Shown here one piece after another: positions 19,261 to 30,439 of a stretch of DNA of 64,000 nucleotides. A program made the position numbers and the translations under genes. Source of the stretch: Limnomonas spitsbergensis (taxonomy: Eukaryota > Chlorophyta > Chlorophyceae > Chlamydomonadales); the NCBI GenBank assembly GCA_037349105.1, contig JAYJMM010000041.1:4092001-4156000 (forward strand), written 5' to 3'. Position 1 is the first letter of the stretch; each line of letters starts with the position of its first letter. The notes under the pieces are model-generated. The model was given only the letters and a program-made list of their open reading frames with translations. It made no database searches and was not told where the DNA came from.

Positions 19261-20460
19261 ATGCCCAATCATTTATCGCACGAATTTGACGACTTCAGCC
19301 CGCAGCAGAAATTTAAAGTTCCCACGGGCAGCAGCGCAGGCACTGGCAGGAGATCAAGACGGAAGGAACAGCAGCAGCATTTGCGATTTGATGATCATGG
19401 CGAGGTATGTCATCAAGGAGACGAGCCCTCTGTGGCGGCGATGGAAGTGGATCTACATGACGAGGGAGGAACTCAGCGTTGGAAGGGCCAACATCTAGTC
19501 CTCGACCAGAGATTGGTTGCGCTGGAGGAGCTAGTCGGGCATCTGCGAGGGACAAACGAGCTGCTAGGACAGAGGATCAAGTGGCTGGAGGGGCAGAATG
19601 TGGCGGTGCGTCCCATGGTGGAGCTATTCTCCCAGAAAAACGACGAGTTGATGCTTCAGATGCACGCAACAAAATGCTTTGAATTAAAAAAGGAGTTCGT
19701 GGAGCTCGAGAAGAAGGTTTCTACGTGGGTGAAGGAATTCGTTGAGCCATCTTTCCTGATCATTCGTGATGATGTAGCGGGACTGAAGGCTAGCATGAGC
19801 GTGCTGAACGGCAGGGATGTCGTGATAGCTGCGATGCAGAAGGAGCATGTCAATGTGAAGGCAGTTTTGAAGAAGATGGTGTCAGAAGCAACATTGGCAG
19901 CAGCAACAGCAGGAACAACACTGATGGTAGAAACCGAACGATCTAACGGCAGCAGCGTCAACAACAACAACAACACAGAGCGTCAGGCAGCAGCCCCGGC
20001 GGTTGCAACATCGTGCGGCGGTGGCACCAGCATGGGTGCCAACGGCATTGCTCCGCTAGCCATGCATGACAGCAGGGATTCCAGCTTCGTGATATCTGGC
20101 CTGCCAGAGGGTGGTCTGGGGGAGGACTGTGCGGCTCTGGTGTGTGAGACAGTGTGCAAGCTCATGGGTATCACTATCAATGTCAACAGCGCCTTTCGGA
20201 TGGGCAAGCCGGATCCCAACAACAAGTTCATGCGGAAGATCAAGTTCCGCGTGGGCAATCTCAGCGAGGCCGAGAGCATAGTGTATGGGAGGATTCAGTT
20301 GGCAGGCAAGGGTGTCACCATCTGGGATGATATGTCCCCTGCAGAGTTGTCGGCACGGCATGAGCTCTGGCCCAAGTTCCAGTTTGCCAAGGAGATGAAG
20401 TTGAGGGTGTTTTTCACGCGTGCTCGGCTCTTTGTCGATGGGGTGGAGGTGGCCGCATGA
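19261..20460 (+). CDS. LINE ORF1-like protein: coiled coil plus RRM-like domain
   Basis: The ATG at 19261 follows the repeat-rich 5' end, and the frame is open for 399 codons to TGA. Residues 1-65 are polar and basic. Residues 75-215 form a long helical/coiled-coil region (VLDQRLVALEELVGHLRGTN, ELKKEFVELEKKVSTWVKEF). A low-complexity Asn/Ala/Gly linker spans about 230-265. Residues 273-395 read SSFVISGLPEGGLGEDCAAL, then CKLMGITINVNSAFRMGKPD, MRKIKFRVGNLSEAESIVYG and a RARLFVDG end, the layout of the RRM-like plus C-terminal domain of L1-type ORF1 proteins (FVISGLPE, paired with VGNLSEAE). Such proteins bind element RNA and act as nucleic-acid chaperones. No ORF2 follows. The frame is intact, which suggests recent insertion. 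Confidence 0.7.
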   Translation: MPNHLSHEFDDFSPQQKFKVPTGSSAGTGRRSRRKEQQQHLRFDDHGEVCHQGDEPSVAAMEVDLHDEGGTQRWKGQHLVLDQRLVALEELVGHLRGTNELLGQRIKWLEGQNVAVRPMVELFSQKNDELMLQMHATKCFELKKEFVELEKKVSTWVKEFVEPSFLIIRDDVAGLKASMSVLNGRDVVIAAMQKEHVNVKAVLKKMVSEATLAAATAGTTLMVETERSNGSSVNNNNNTERQAAAPAVATSCGGGTSMGANGIAPLAMHDSRDSSFVISGLPEGGLGEDCAALVCETVCKLMGITINVNSAFRMGKPDPNNKFMRKIKFRVGNLSEAESIVYGRIQLAGKGVTIWDDMSPAELSARHELWPKFQFAKEMKLRVFFTRARLFVDGVEVAA

Positions 20461-21097
20461 GTTTTTGCTTTCATTTGTCAGGCTAAGGGGGAGTCTTGAC
20501 TTGGGATGACTATCACCTTGATTATCACAATTCCTATCTCTGGTCCATGTGTTTGTATCATCGTTTCTGAATCACTAATTTAACATTGAAATGGCTCACT
20601 TACAGAAGTTTCACACACTCATCTCAATAATTTATACACACAGGTCACACTTTTTAAACATTTAACTCACTTAAGTTATGTGTCACACAGTTGTATACAT
20701 ATTTCACACATTTTAAAACACTTAAACACACTGAAGTTTCGCTTACACATCACACAGTTTTTACACAAACTCATAAAATTTCACTAAAACTTTCTTGTTT
20801 CCTTCTCAATTAAAATCTAACGCTGTCCCTAACGACACTCACCTGTCTTTCCTAGGAGGCGTCCAACCGAACTCTTTTGCACCCACGTCATGTTTTATGG
20901 CTGGGGCTAATCTGCTGCACTATGGGGTTCATTCCCACGCTACTGCTTGGTGGTTGAGTGTTGGTTGCTTGCCCAGGGGGGTCATTGGTTTTCGCTCGCT
21001 GTCCTAGCATATTTAGTGCCTGTACCGGTTTACGGGCACAAGTCCCATGCATCAAATGTGATGCCCCGTTGGACTGTAAAAACTTCACAAAACTTCA
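20461..21097 (+). other. 3' region of the ORF1-only element
   Basis: This holds no long ORF. It has ACAC-rich sequence (20600-20770) and then a stretch that may be the conserved 3' end recognised by a partner LINE reverse transcriptase (ending GTGATGCCCCGTTGGACTGT). The tail is two copies of an AAAACTTCA unit next to the target duplication. Its role in template recognition is inference. Confidence 0.45.
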
Positions 21098-21225
21098 CAG
21101 TGAGTGATTCCCATACTCAGTGTGTGATTCCCCCACTTCGTGTGTGATTCCCACACTCACTGCGGCGATAAGAAGCCCACCGTCGACAAATGATCTATCA
21201 TACATTGCAGTCGTATGACCTCGCC

Positions 21226-21640
21226 TTGAGCGGTGGAAGAAATCCGACCGCCGTCGAATGGAACTCTCGTCTACTAGCACGGCCCACCATCCCCATCCAC
21301 ATTCCGCATTTAGTGCCCTATCCGCCTGTCAGCAAGTGCACTACTTCATCCATCGATGGTTCCGCAGTAGCGCATGAAGTCCTCAACATCAAGCCCATAT
21401 ATACGCTTAGCGTCAGGTACTAGGCTTAGGGTTGGCAAAAAAATGTACGGACGGCTGATGGGGCAGCAGACATTCCCTCAAGATCACATCGCACCTGTCA
21501 ACGACACAATAATTATTCGTCAAGTCTTAATGATGTCTTCAAACATGAAAATGGTCCCCTGGCTACCCTCAACTATATACATTTGTCATGCTGCCCTGCT
21601 TACGCACCATGCTACTACTGCTAGCCAGCTTGCTTGCGCA
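21226..21640. other. Unique spacer between palindrome and 34-bp satellite, copy 1
   Basis: This spacer is repeated at 36508-36922 with hardly any change. Plus-strand frames of 77 and 91 codons (21190-21423 and 21374-21649) cross it. The second has YIRLASGTRLRVGKKMYGRL. Neither is recognised. It may be the counterpart of the ORF at the palindrome's other flank, but I cannot support a gene. Confidence 0.4.
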
Positions 21641-24600
21641 CCCGCCTAGACATGTCGTCAAGTTTCAGCGCCAGTGACATGGACATGCTGCCCAACTTAT
21701 GCACCAGCCTAGTTCTCCAGGCGAGCTTGCTGCTGGCGCACCAACCTCATACTGCTGGCCAGCTCGCTAGCACACCATTCTAAACCCATTGTCAATCTCA
21801 GTCCTACGCCCAGATGGACATGCTGCCCATCTTATGCACAACCCTAGTTCTGTTGCCCAACTTGTTTGCGCACCACTTAAGTACTAATGGCCAGCTTGTT
21901 TGCGCACCAGCCTGATACTGTTAGCCAGCTTGCTTGTGCGCCACGCTACACATGTTGCCGTGCTTCCGCACCAACATGGACATCCTACCCTACTTGCGCA
22001 CTAGCTTGGTAATACATGCCAGTTTGCTTGCACTCCAGCCTGAATATGCTATCAAGCGTCCACGCCCACAAAGACATGTTGCCCAGCTTACGGAACAGCC
22101 TGGCCAGCTGGCTTGCGCACCACCCTAGTACTCATGGCTACCTTGCTTGTGCACTAACCTAGTTATCCTGGCCAGCATGCTTACGCAACACCCTAGTTTT
22201 GTTGGCCAGCTTGCTTGCGCACCACCCTATCTAGTACTGTTGGCCAGCTTGCTTGCGCATCACCCTAGTATTGTTGGCATGCTTGCTTGCGCACCACCCT
22301 AGTTTTGTTGGCCAGCTTGCTTGCGCATCACCCTAGTACTGTTGGCCAGCTTGCTTGCGCATCACCCTAGTACTGTTGGCATGCTTGCTTGCGCACCACC
22401 CTAGTTATCCTGGCCAGCTTGCTTGCGCATCACCCTAGTACTGTTGGCCAGCTTGCTTGCGCATCACCCTAGTACTGTTGGCATGCTTGCTTGCGCATCA
22501 CCCTAGTACTGTTGGCATGCTTGCTTGCGCACCACCCTAGTTATCCTGGCCAGCTTGCTTGCGCATCACCCTAGTACGGTTGGCATGCTTGCTTGCGCAT
22601 CACCCTAGTACTGTTGGCATGCTTGCTTGCGCATCACCCTAGTACTGTTGGCATGCTTGCTTGCGCATCACCCTAGTACTGTTGGCTAGCTTGTTTGCGC
22701 ATCACCCTAGTACTGTTGGCCAGCTTGCTTGCGCATCACCCTAGTACTGTTGGCCAGCTTGCTTGCGCACCACCCTAGTACTGTTGGCCAGCTTGCTTGC
22801 GCATCACCCTAGTACTGTTGGCATGCTTGCTTGCGCATCACCCTAGTACTGTTGGCCAGCTTGCTTGCGCATCACCCTAGTACTGTTGGCATGCTTGCTT
22901 GCGCATCCCCCTAGTACTGTTGGCCAGCTTGCTTGCGCACCAGCCTAGTACTGTTGGCATGCTTGCTTGCGCATCACCCTAGTATTGTTGGCCAGCTTGC
23001 TTGCGCACCACCCTAGTTTTGTTGGCCAGCTTGCTTGCGCATCACCCTAGTACTGTTGGCCAGCTTGCTTGCGCATCACCCTAGTACTGTTGGCATGCTT
23101 GCTTGCGCATCACCCTAGTTATCCTGGCCAGCTTGCTTGCGCATCACCCTAGTACTGTTGGCCAGCATGCTTGCGCATCACCCTAGTACTGTTGGCATGC
23201 TTGCTTGCGCATCACCCTAGTACTGTTGGCATGCTTGCTTGCGCACCACCCTAGTTATCCTGGCCAGCTTGCTTGCGCATCACCCTAGTACGGTTGGCAT
23301 GCTTGCTTGCGCATCACCCTAGTACTGTTGGCCAGCTTGCTTGCGCATCACCCTAGTACTGTTGGCATGCTTGCTTGCGCATCACCCTAGTACTGTTGGC
23401 TAGCTGGCTTGCGCATCACCCTAGTACTGTTGGCCAGCTTGCTTGCGCATCACCCTAGTACTGTTGGCCAGCTTGCTTGCGCACCACCCTAGTACTGTTG
23501 GCCAGCTTGCTTGCGCATCACCCTAGTACTGTTGGCATGCTTGCTTGCGCATCACCCTAGTACTGTTGGCCAGCTTGCTTGCGCATCACCCTAGTACTGT
23601 TGGCATGCTTGCTTGCGCATCACCCTAGTACTGTTGGCCAGCTTGCTTGCGCATCACCCTAGTACTGTTGGCATGCTTGCTTGCGCATCACCCTAGTATT
23701 GTTGGCCAGCTTGCTTGCGCATCACCCTAGTACTGTTGGCATGCTTGTTTGCGCACCAGCCTAGTACTGTTGGCCAGCTTGCTTGCGCACCTCCCTAGTA
23801 CTGATGGCTAGCTTGCTTGTGCACCAACCTAGTTCTCCTAGCCAGCATACTTACGCACCACCGTAATACTGTTGGCATGCTTGCTTGCGCACCAGCCTAG
23901 TACTGTTGGCCAGCTTGCTTGCGCACCACCCTAGTGCTTCTGACCAGCTTGCTTACGCACCAACCTATTACTGTAATTACTGTTGGTCTGCTTGCTTGCG
24001 CACCAGCCTAGTACTGTTGGCCCAGTTGCTTACACACCCTCCTAGGACTGCTGGCCTGGTTGCTTGCAAACCACCCTAATACTGCTGGCCAACTTGCTTG
24101 CACACCACGCACCCTGGTACTCATGGCTAGCAAACTTGAGCACCAACCTAGTACTCCTGGCCATGTTGCTTACACCCCACCATAGTACTTTTGGCCATCT
24201 TGCTTGTGCACCAGCCTAGTATTGCTGTCCAGCTTGCTTGCGCACTACCCTAGTATTACTGTCCAGCTTGCATGCGCACTACCCTAGTATTGCTGTCCAG
24301 CTTGCTTGCAAACTACCCTAGTATTGCTGTCCAGCTTGCTTGCGCACTACCCTAGTATTGCTGGCCTGCTTGTTTGCGCACCACCCTGGTATTGCTGTCC
24401 AGCTTGCTTGCGCACCACCCTAGTATTGCTGGCCAGCTTGCTTGCGCACCACCCTAGTATTGCTGTCCAGCTTGCTTGCGCACTACCGTAGTATTGCTGT
24501 CCAGCTTGCTTGCGTGCGCACCACCCTAGTACTGCTGGCCAGCTTGCTTGCGCATTACCCTAGTATTGCTGTCCAGCTTGCTTGCGCACTACCCTAGTAT

Positions 24601-27600
24601 TGCTGTCCAGCTTGCTTGCGCACTACCCTAGTATTGCTGTCCAGCTTGCTTGCGCACTACCGTAGTATTGCTGTCCAGCTTGCTTGCGCACCACCCTAGT
24701 ATTGCTGTCCAGCTTGCTTGCGCACTACCGTAGTATTGCTGTCCAGCTTGCTTGCGCACTACCCTAGTATTGCTGTCCAGCTTGCTTGCGCACTACCCTA
24801 GTATTGCTGGTCAGCTTGCTTGCGCACTACCCTAGTATTGCTGTCCAGCTTGCTTGCGCACCACCCTAGTATTGCTGGTCAGCTTGCTTGCGCACTACCC
24901 TAGTATTGCTGGTCAGCTTGCTTGCGCACTACCCTAGTATTGCTGACCAGCTTGCTTGCGCACCACCCTAGTATTGCTGTCCAGCTTGCTTGCGCACTAC
25001 CCTAGTATTGCTGGCCTGCTTGCTTGCGCACCACCCTGGTATTGTTGTCCAGCTTGCTCGCGCACTACCCTATCTAGTATTGCTGTCCAGCTTGCTTGCG
25101 CACTACCCTAGTATTGCTGTCCAGCTTGCTTGCGCATTACCCTAGTATTGCTGTCCAACTTGCTTGCGCACCACCCTAGTATTGCTTGCCTGCTTGCTTG
25201 CGCATTACCCTAGTATTGCTGTCCAGCTTGCTTGCGCACTACCCTAGTATTGCTGTCCAGCTTGCTTGCGCACCACCCTAGTATTGCTGTCCAGCTTGCT
25301 TGCGCACTACCCTAGTATTGCTGTCCAGCTTGCTTGCGCACTACCCTAGTATTGTTGTCCAGCTTGCTGGCGCACTACCCTAGTATCACTGTCCAGCTTG
25401 CTTGCGCACTACCCTAGTATTGCTGTCCAGCTTGCTTAAGCACTACCCTAGTATTGCTGTCCAGCTTGCTTGCGCACTACCGTAGTATTGCTGTCCAGCT
25501 TGCTTGCGCACTACCGTAGTATTGCTGTCCAGCTTGCTTGCGCACTACCCTAGTATTGCTGTCCAGCTTGCTTGCGCATTACCCTAGTATTGCTGTCCAG
25601 CTTGCTTGCGCACTACCGTAGTATTGCTGGCCTGCTTGCTTGCGCACTACCCTGGTATTGCTGTCCAGCTTGCTTGCGCACTACCGTAGTATTGCTGTCC
25701 AGCTTGCTTGCGCACTACCCTAGTATTGCTGTCCAGCTTGCTTGCGCATTACCCTAGTATTGCTGTCCAGCTTGCGTGCGCACCACCCTAGTACTGCTGG
25801 CCAGCTTGCTTGCGCATTACCCTAGTATTGCTGTCCTGCTTGCTTGCGCACTACCCTAGTATTGCTGTCCAGCTTGCTTGCGCACTACCCTAGTATTGCT
25901 GTCCAGCTTGCTTGCGCACTACCGTAGTATTGCTGTCCAGCTTGCTTGCGCACCACCCTAGTATTGCTGGTCAGCTTGCTTGCGCACTACCGTAGTATTG
26001 CTGTCCAGCTTGCTTGCGCACTACCCTAGTATTGCTGTCCAGCTTGCTTGCGCACTACCGTAGTATTGCTGTCCAGCTTGCTTGCGCACCACCCTAGTAT
26101 TGCTGTCCAGCTTGCTTGCGCACTACCGTAGTATTGCTGTCCAGCTTGCTTGCGCACTACCCTAGTATTGCTGTCCAGCTTGCTTGCGCACTACCCTAGT
26201 ATTGCTGGTCAGCTTGCTTGCGCACTACCCTAGTATTGCTGTCCAGCTTGCTTGCGCACCACCCTAGTATTGCTGGTCAGCTTGCTTGCGCACTACCCTA
26301 GTATTGCTGGTCAGCTTGCTTGCGCACTACCCTATCTAGTATTGCTGTCCAGCTTGCTTGCGCACTACCCTAGTATTGCTGTCCAGCTTGCTTGCGCATT
26401 ACCCTAGTATTGCTGTCCAACTTGCTTGCGCACCACCCTAGTATTGCTTGCCTGCTTGCTTGCGCATTACCCTAGTATTGCTGTCCAGCTTGCTTGCGCA
26501 CTACCCTAGTATTGCTGTCCAGCTTGCTTGCGCACCACCCTAGTATTGCTGTCCAGCTTGCTTGCGCACTACCCTAGTATTGCTGTCCAGCTTGCTTGCG
26601 CACTACCCTAGTATTGTTGTCCAGCTTGCTGGCGCACTACCCTAGTATCACTGTCCAGCTTGCATGCGCACCACCCTAGTATTGCTGTCCAGCTTGCTTG
26701 CGCACTACCGTAGTATTGCTGTCCAGCTTGCTTGCGCACTACCCTAGTATTGCTGTCCAGCTTGCTTGCGCACTACCCTAGTATTGCTGTCCAACTTGCT
26801 TGCGCACTACCCTAGTATTGCTGTCCAGCTTGCTTGCGCATTACCCTAGTATTGCTGTCCAGCTTGCTTGCGCACTACCCTAGTATTGCTGGCCTGCTTG
26901 TTTGCGCACCACCCTGGTATTGCTGTCCAGCTTGCTTGCGCACTACCCTAGTATTGCTGTCCAGGTTGCTTGCGCACCACCCTAGTATTGCTGGCCTGCT
27001 TGCTTGCGCACTACCGTAGTATTGCTGTCCAGCTTGCTTGCGCACTACCCTAGTATTGCTGGTCAGCTTGCTTGCGCACCACCCTAGTATTGCTGTCCAG
27101 CTTGCTTGCGCACTACCGTAGTATTGCTGTCCAGCTTGCTTGCGCACTACCCTAGTATTGCTGTCCATCTTGCTTGCGCACTACCCTAGTATTGCTGTCC
27201 AGCTTGCTTGCGCACTACCCTAGTATTGCTGGCCTGCTTGCTTGCACACCACCCTGGTATTGCTGTCCAGCTTGCTTGCGCACTACCGTAGTATTGCTGT
27301 CCAGCTTGCTTGCGCACTACCCTAGTATTGCTGTCCATCTTGCTTAAGCACTACCCTAGTATTGCTGGCCTGCTTGCTTGCGCACTACCCTGGTATTGCT
27401 GTCCAGCTTGCTTGCGCACTACCGTAGTATTGCTGTCCAGCTTGCTTGCGCACTACCCTAGTATTGCTGTCCAGCTTGCTTGCGCATTACCCTAGTATTG
27501 CTGTCCAGCTTGCTTGCGCACTACCCTAGTATTGCTGGCCTGCTTGCTTGCGCACTACCCTGGTATTGCTGTCCAGCTTGCTTGCGCACTACCGTAGTAT

Positions 27601-29824
27601 TGCTGTCCAGCTTGCTTGCGCACTACCCTAGTATTGCTGTCCAGCTTGCTTGCGCATTACCCTAGTATTGCTGTCCAGCTTGCGTGCGCACCACCCTTGT
27701 ACTGCTGGCCAGCTTGCTTGCGCATTACCCTAGTATTGCTGTCCAGCTTGCTTGCGCACTACCCTAGTATTGCTGTCCAGCTTGCTTGCGCACTACCCTA
27801 GTATTGCTGTCCAGCTTGCTTGCGCACTACCGTAGTATTGCTGTCCAGCTTGCTTGCGCACCACCCTAGTATTGCTGTCCAGCTTGCTTGCGCACTACCG
27901 TAGTATTGCTGTCCAGCTTGCTTGCGCACTACCCTAGTATTGCTGTCCAGCTTGCTTGCGCACTACCATAGTATTGCTGGTCAGCTTGCTTGCGCACTAC
28001 CCTAGTATTGCTGTCCAGCTTGCTTGCGCACCACCCTAGTATTGCTGGTCAGCTTGCTTGCGCACTACCCTAGTATTGCTGGTCAGCTTGCTTGCGCACT
28101 ACCCTAGTATTGCTGACCAGCTTGCTTGTGCACCACCCTAGTATTGCTGTCCAGCTTGCTTGCGCACTACCCTAGTATTGCTGGCCTGCTTGCTTGCGCA
28201 CCACCCTATCTAGTATTGCTGTCCAGCTTGCTTGCGCACTACCCTAGTATTGCTGTCCAGCTTGCTTGCGCATTACCCTAGTATTGCTGTCCAACTTGCT
28301 TGCGCACCACCCTAGTATTGCTTGCCTGCTTGCTTGCGCATTACCCTAGTATTGCTGTCCAGCTTGCTTGCGCACTACCCTAGTATTGCTGTCCAGCTTG
28401 CTTGCGCACCACCCTAGTATTGCTGTCCAGCTTGCTTGCGCACTACCCTAGTATTGCTGTCCAGCTTGCTTGCGCACTACCCTAGTATTGCTGTCCAGCT
28501 TGCTGGCGCACTACCCTAGTATCACTGTCCAGCTTGCATGCGCACCACCCTAGTATTGCTGTCCAGCTTGCTTGCGCACTACCGTAGTATTGCTGTCCAG
28601 CTTGCTTGCGCACTACCGTAGTATTGCTGTCCAGCTTGCTTGCGCACTACCCTAGTATTGCTGTCCAACTTGCTTGCGCACTACCCTAGTATTGCTGTCC
28701 AGCTTGCTTGCGCATTACCCTAGTATTGCTGTCCAGCTTGCTTGCGCACTACCCTAGTATTGCTGGCCTGCTTGTTTGCGCACCACCCTGGTATTGCTGT
28801 CCAGCTTGCTTGCGCACTACCCTAGTATTGCTGTCCAGGTTGCTTGCGCACCACCCTAGTATTGCTGGCCTGCTTGCTTGCGCACTACCGTAGTATTGCT
28901 GTCCAGCTTGCTTGCGCACTACCCTAGTATTGCTGGTCAGCTTGCTTGCGCACCACCCTAGTATTGCTGTCCAGCTTGCTTGCGCACTACCGTAGTATTG
29001 CTGTCCAGCTTGCTTGCGCACTACCCTAGTATTGCTGTCCATCTTGCTTGCGCACTACCCTAGTATTGCTGTCCAGCTTGCTTGCGCACTACCCTAGTAT
29101 TGCTGGCCTGCTTGCTTGCACACCACCCTGGTATTGCTGTCCAGCTTGCTTGCGCACTACCGTAGTATTGCTGTCCTGCTTGCTTGCGCACTACCCTAGT
29201 ATTGCTGTCCAGCTTGCTTAAGCACTACCCTAGTATTGCTGGCCTGCTTGCTTGCGCATTACCCTGGTATTGCTGTCCAGCTTGCTTGCGCACTACCGTA
29301 GTATTGCTGTCCAGCTTGCTTGCGCACTACCCTAGTATTGCTGTCCAGCTTGCTTGCGCATTACCCTAGTATTGCTGTCCAGCTTGCTTGCGCACTACCC
29401 TAGTATTGCTGGCCTGCTTGCTTGCGCACTACCCTGGTATTGCTGTCCAGCTTGCTTGCGCACCACCCTAGTATTGCTGTCCAGCTTGCTTGCGCACTAC
29501 CCTAGTTTTGCTGGCCAGCTTGCTTGCGCACTACCCTGGTATTGCTGTCCAGTTTGCTTGCGCACCACCCTGGTATTGCTGTCCAGCTTGCTTGCGCACC
29601 ACCCTAGTATTGCTGTCCAGCTTGCTTGCGCACCACCCTAGTATTGCTGTCCAGCTTGCTTGCGCACCACCCTAGTATTGCTGTCCAGCTTGCTTGCGCA
29701 CTACCCTAGTATTGCTGTCCAGCTTGCTGGCGCACTACCCTAGTATCACTGTCCAGCTTGCATGCGCACTACCCTAGTATTGCTGTCCTGCTTGCTTGCG
29801 CACCACCCTAGTATTGCTGTCCAG
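21641..29824. repeat. 34-bp satellite array, copy 1 (about 8.2 kb)
   Basis: The monomer is 34 bp. Its conserved core is CAGCTTGCTTGCGCA followed by CCCTAGTA. From 21641 to about 22150 monomers are degenerate and interspersed with other sequence. From about 22150 to 23880 a first subfamily dominates (CATCACCCTAGTACTGTTGG). From about 24200 to the end a second does (CACTACCCTAGTATTGCTGT). Higher-order structure is clear: a block starting 26834 recurs at 28708 (1,874-bp shift), with its marker variants at 26875/28749, 27310/29184 and 27480/29354. Variants with a 4-bp insertion (CCCTATCTAGTATT) mark 25070, 26333 and 28205. No gene lies inside. Confidence 0.95.
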
Positions 29825-30139
29825 TGTATTACCATCTTGATCTGTGACCTGAGCTCGCATTAACAAATGGATCTGGTCATGTGCAGTCATGTCATCTAGT
29901 TTCTTTTTGATGATCGCAATCTCTAAATCTTGATCATACTTGGCCTGAACAGACATTGCACTGCCATGTTCATCTTCTGATTCATCAGTCATGAAACCAG
30001 TCCTGACTGTTGACAGGAAAGGTTCCAGAGTACTGAAAAGTACTCTTTGTGTTATGCGCTGTCGATAACTGTGTTGTACCTTCGAGCACTTTTCAACAGC
30101 GAAAAAACAACAGCCGAGTAGCCGAGTAGCGGAATGCAC
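29774..30139 (-). pseudogene. Truncated copy of ORF A fused to satellite
   Basis: From 30053 down to about 29832 the minus strand repeats the first 70 or so codons of ORF A (QRVLFSTLEPFLSTVRTGFM, then YDQDLEIAIIKKKLDDMTAH). It then runs straight into the 34-bp satellite at 29824, giving a chimeric tail TRVVRKQAGQQY. The sequence before the ATG of ORF A is deleted by about 110 bases here, so the original start codon is absent. It marks the left end of the second copy of the duplicated segment. Confidence 0.8.
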
Positions 30140-30439
30140 ACTCTTTCCGTCATCGCCCCTACATTAAACGCTTTCGCTGGCTTTGTCTGGATTCAAATAA
30201 GAACTTCGCGATGTATGCATATTTAAGTTTATTTAACAATGGCGGGTTTCATATGCCCTCACCACAGTTGGATTACCGGAGCTGCTGGCTAAATTGCTTT
30301 CGCGTCGGGTTGGACGTGTTGCCAAGCTTTCGTGACCGCATGGACATGCTGCCCAACTCGCGCACCAGCCTGGTACTGCTGGCCAGCTTGCTTGCGCGCC
30401 AGCCTAGACATGTCGCCAAGCTATCGCGCCAGCATGGAC
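30054..30439. other. Spacer copy 2 between ORF A remnant and 20-bp satellite
   Basis: This is a near-identical repeat of 14989-15371, including the degenerate 34-bp monomers at about 30310-30430. No gene is seen. Confidence 0.7.

Larger units (their letters stand above)
19203..21097 (+). mobile_element. LINE-type insertion carrying only ORF1 (1.9 kb)
   Basis: The duplicated copy at 36.3 kb lacks this segment, so its edges are exact. CAGTGA occurs once at the empty site and on both sides here (19197-19202 and 21098-21103), a 6-bp target duplication. The 5' end is an ACAATATA repeat. The 3' end is a short tail of repeated AAAACTTCAC. It contains one intact 399-codon ORF1-like gene and about 640 bases of 3' sequence with no reverse transcriptase ORF. 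It therefore looks like a non-autonomous, ORF1-only LINE derivative, comparable in plan to mammalian half-LINEs. Confidence 0.7.
18709..21225. mobile_element. Palindromic (foldback-like) element, copy 1, split by a LINE insertion
   Basis: The left arm begins GGCGAGGTCATACGAATGCA and the right arm ends with its near complement TGCAGTCGTATGACCTCGCC at 21225. Both carry CTTCTTATCGCCGCAGTGAG and several copies of a GAGTATGGGAATCACTCACT-type repeat, in opposite orientation, and an inner motif (CGACAGTCGCTGTCGAAATA, CAGTTCGCATACTC). Without the 1.9-kb insertion the element would be about 0.6 kb. Long inverted arms with internal short repeats are typical of foldback elements. No transposase and no clear outer target duplication are seen, so the mobile nature is inferred. 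Confidence 0.6.

Noticed and set aside
21641..29824. CRISPR-like array
   Set aside because: The 34-bp monomers are head to tail with no unique spacers, and the genome is eukaryotic. It is a minisatellite.
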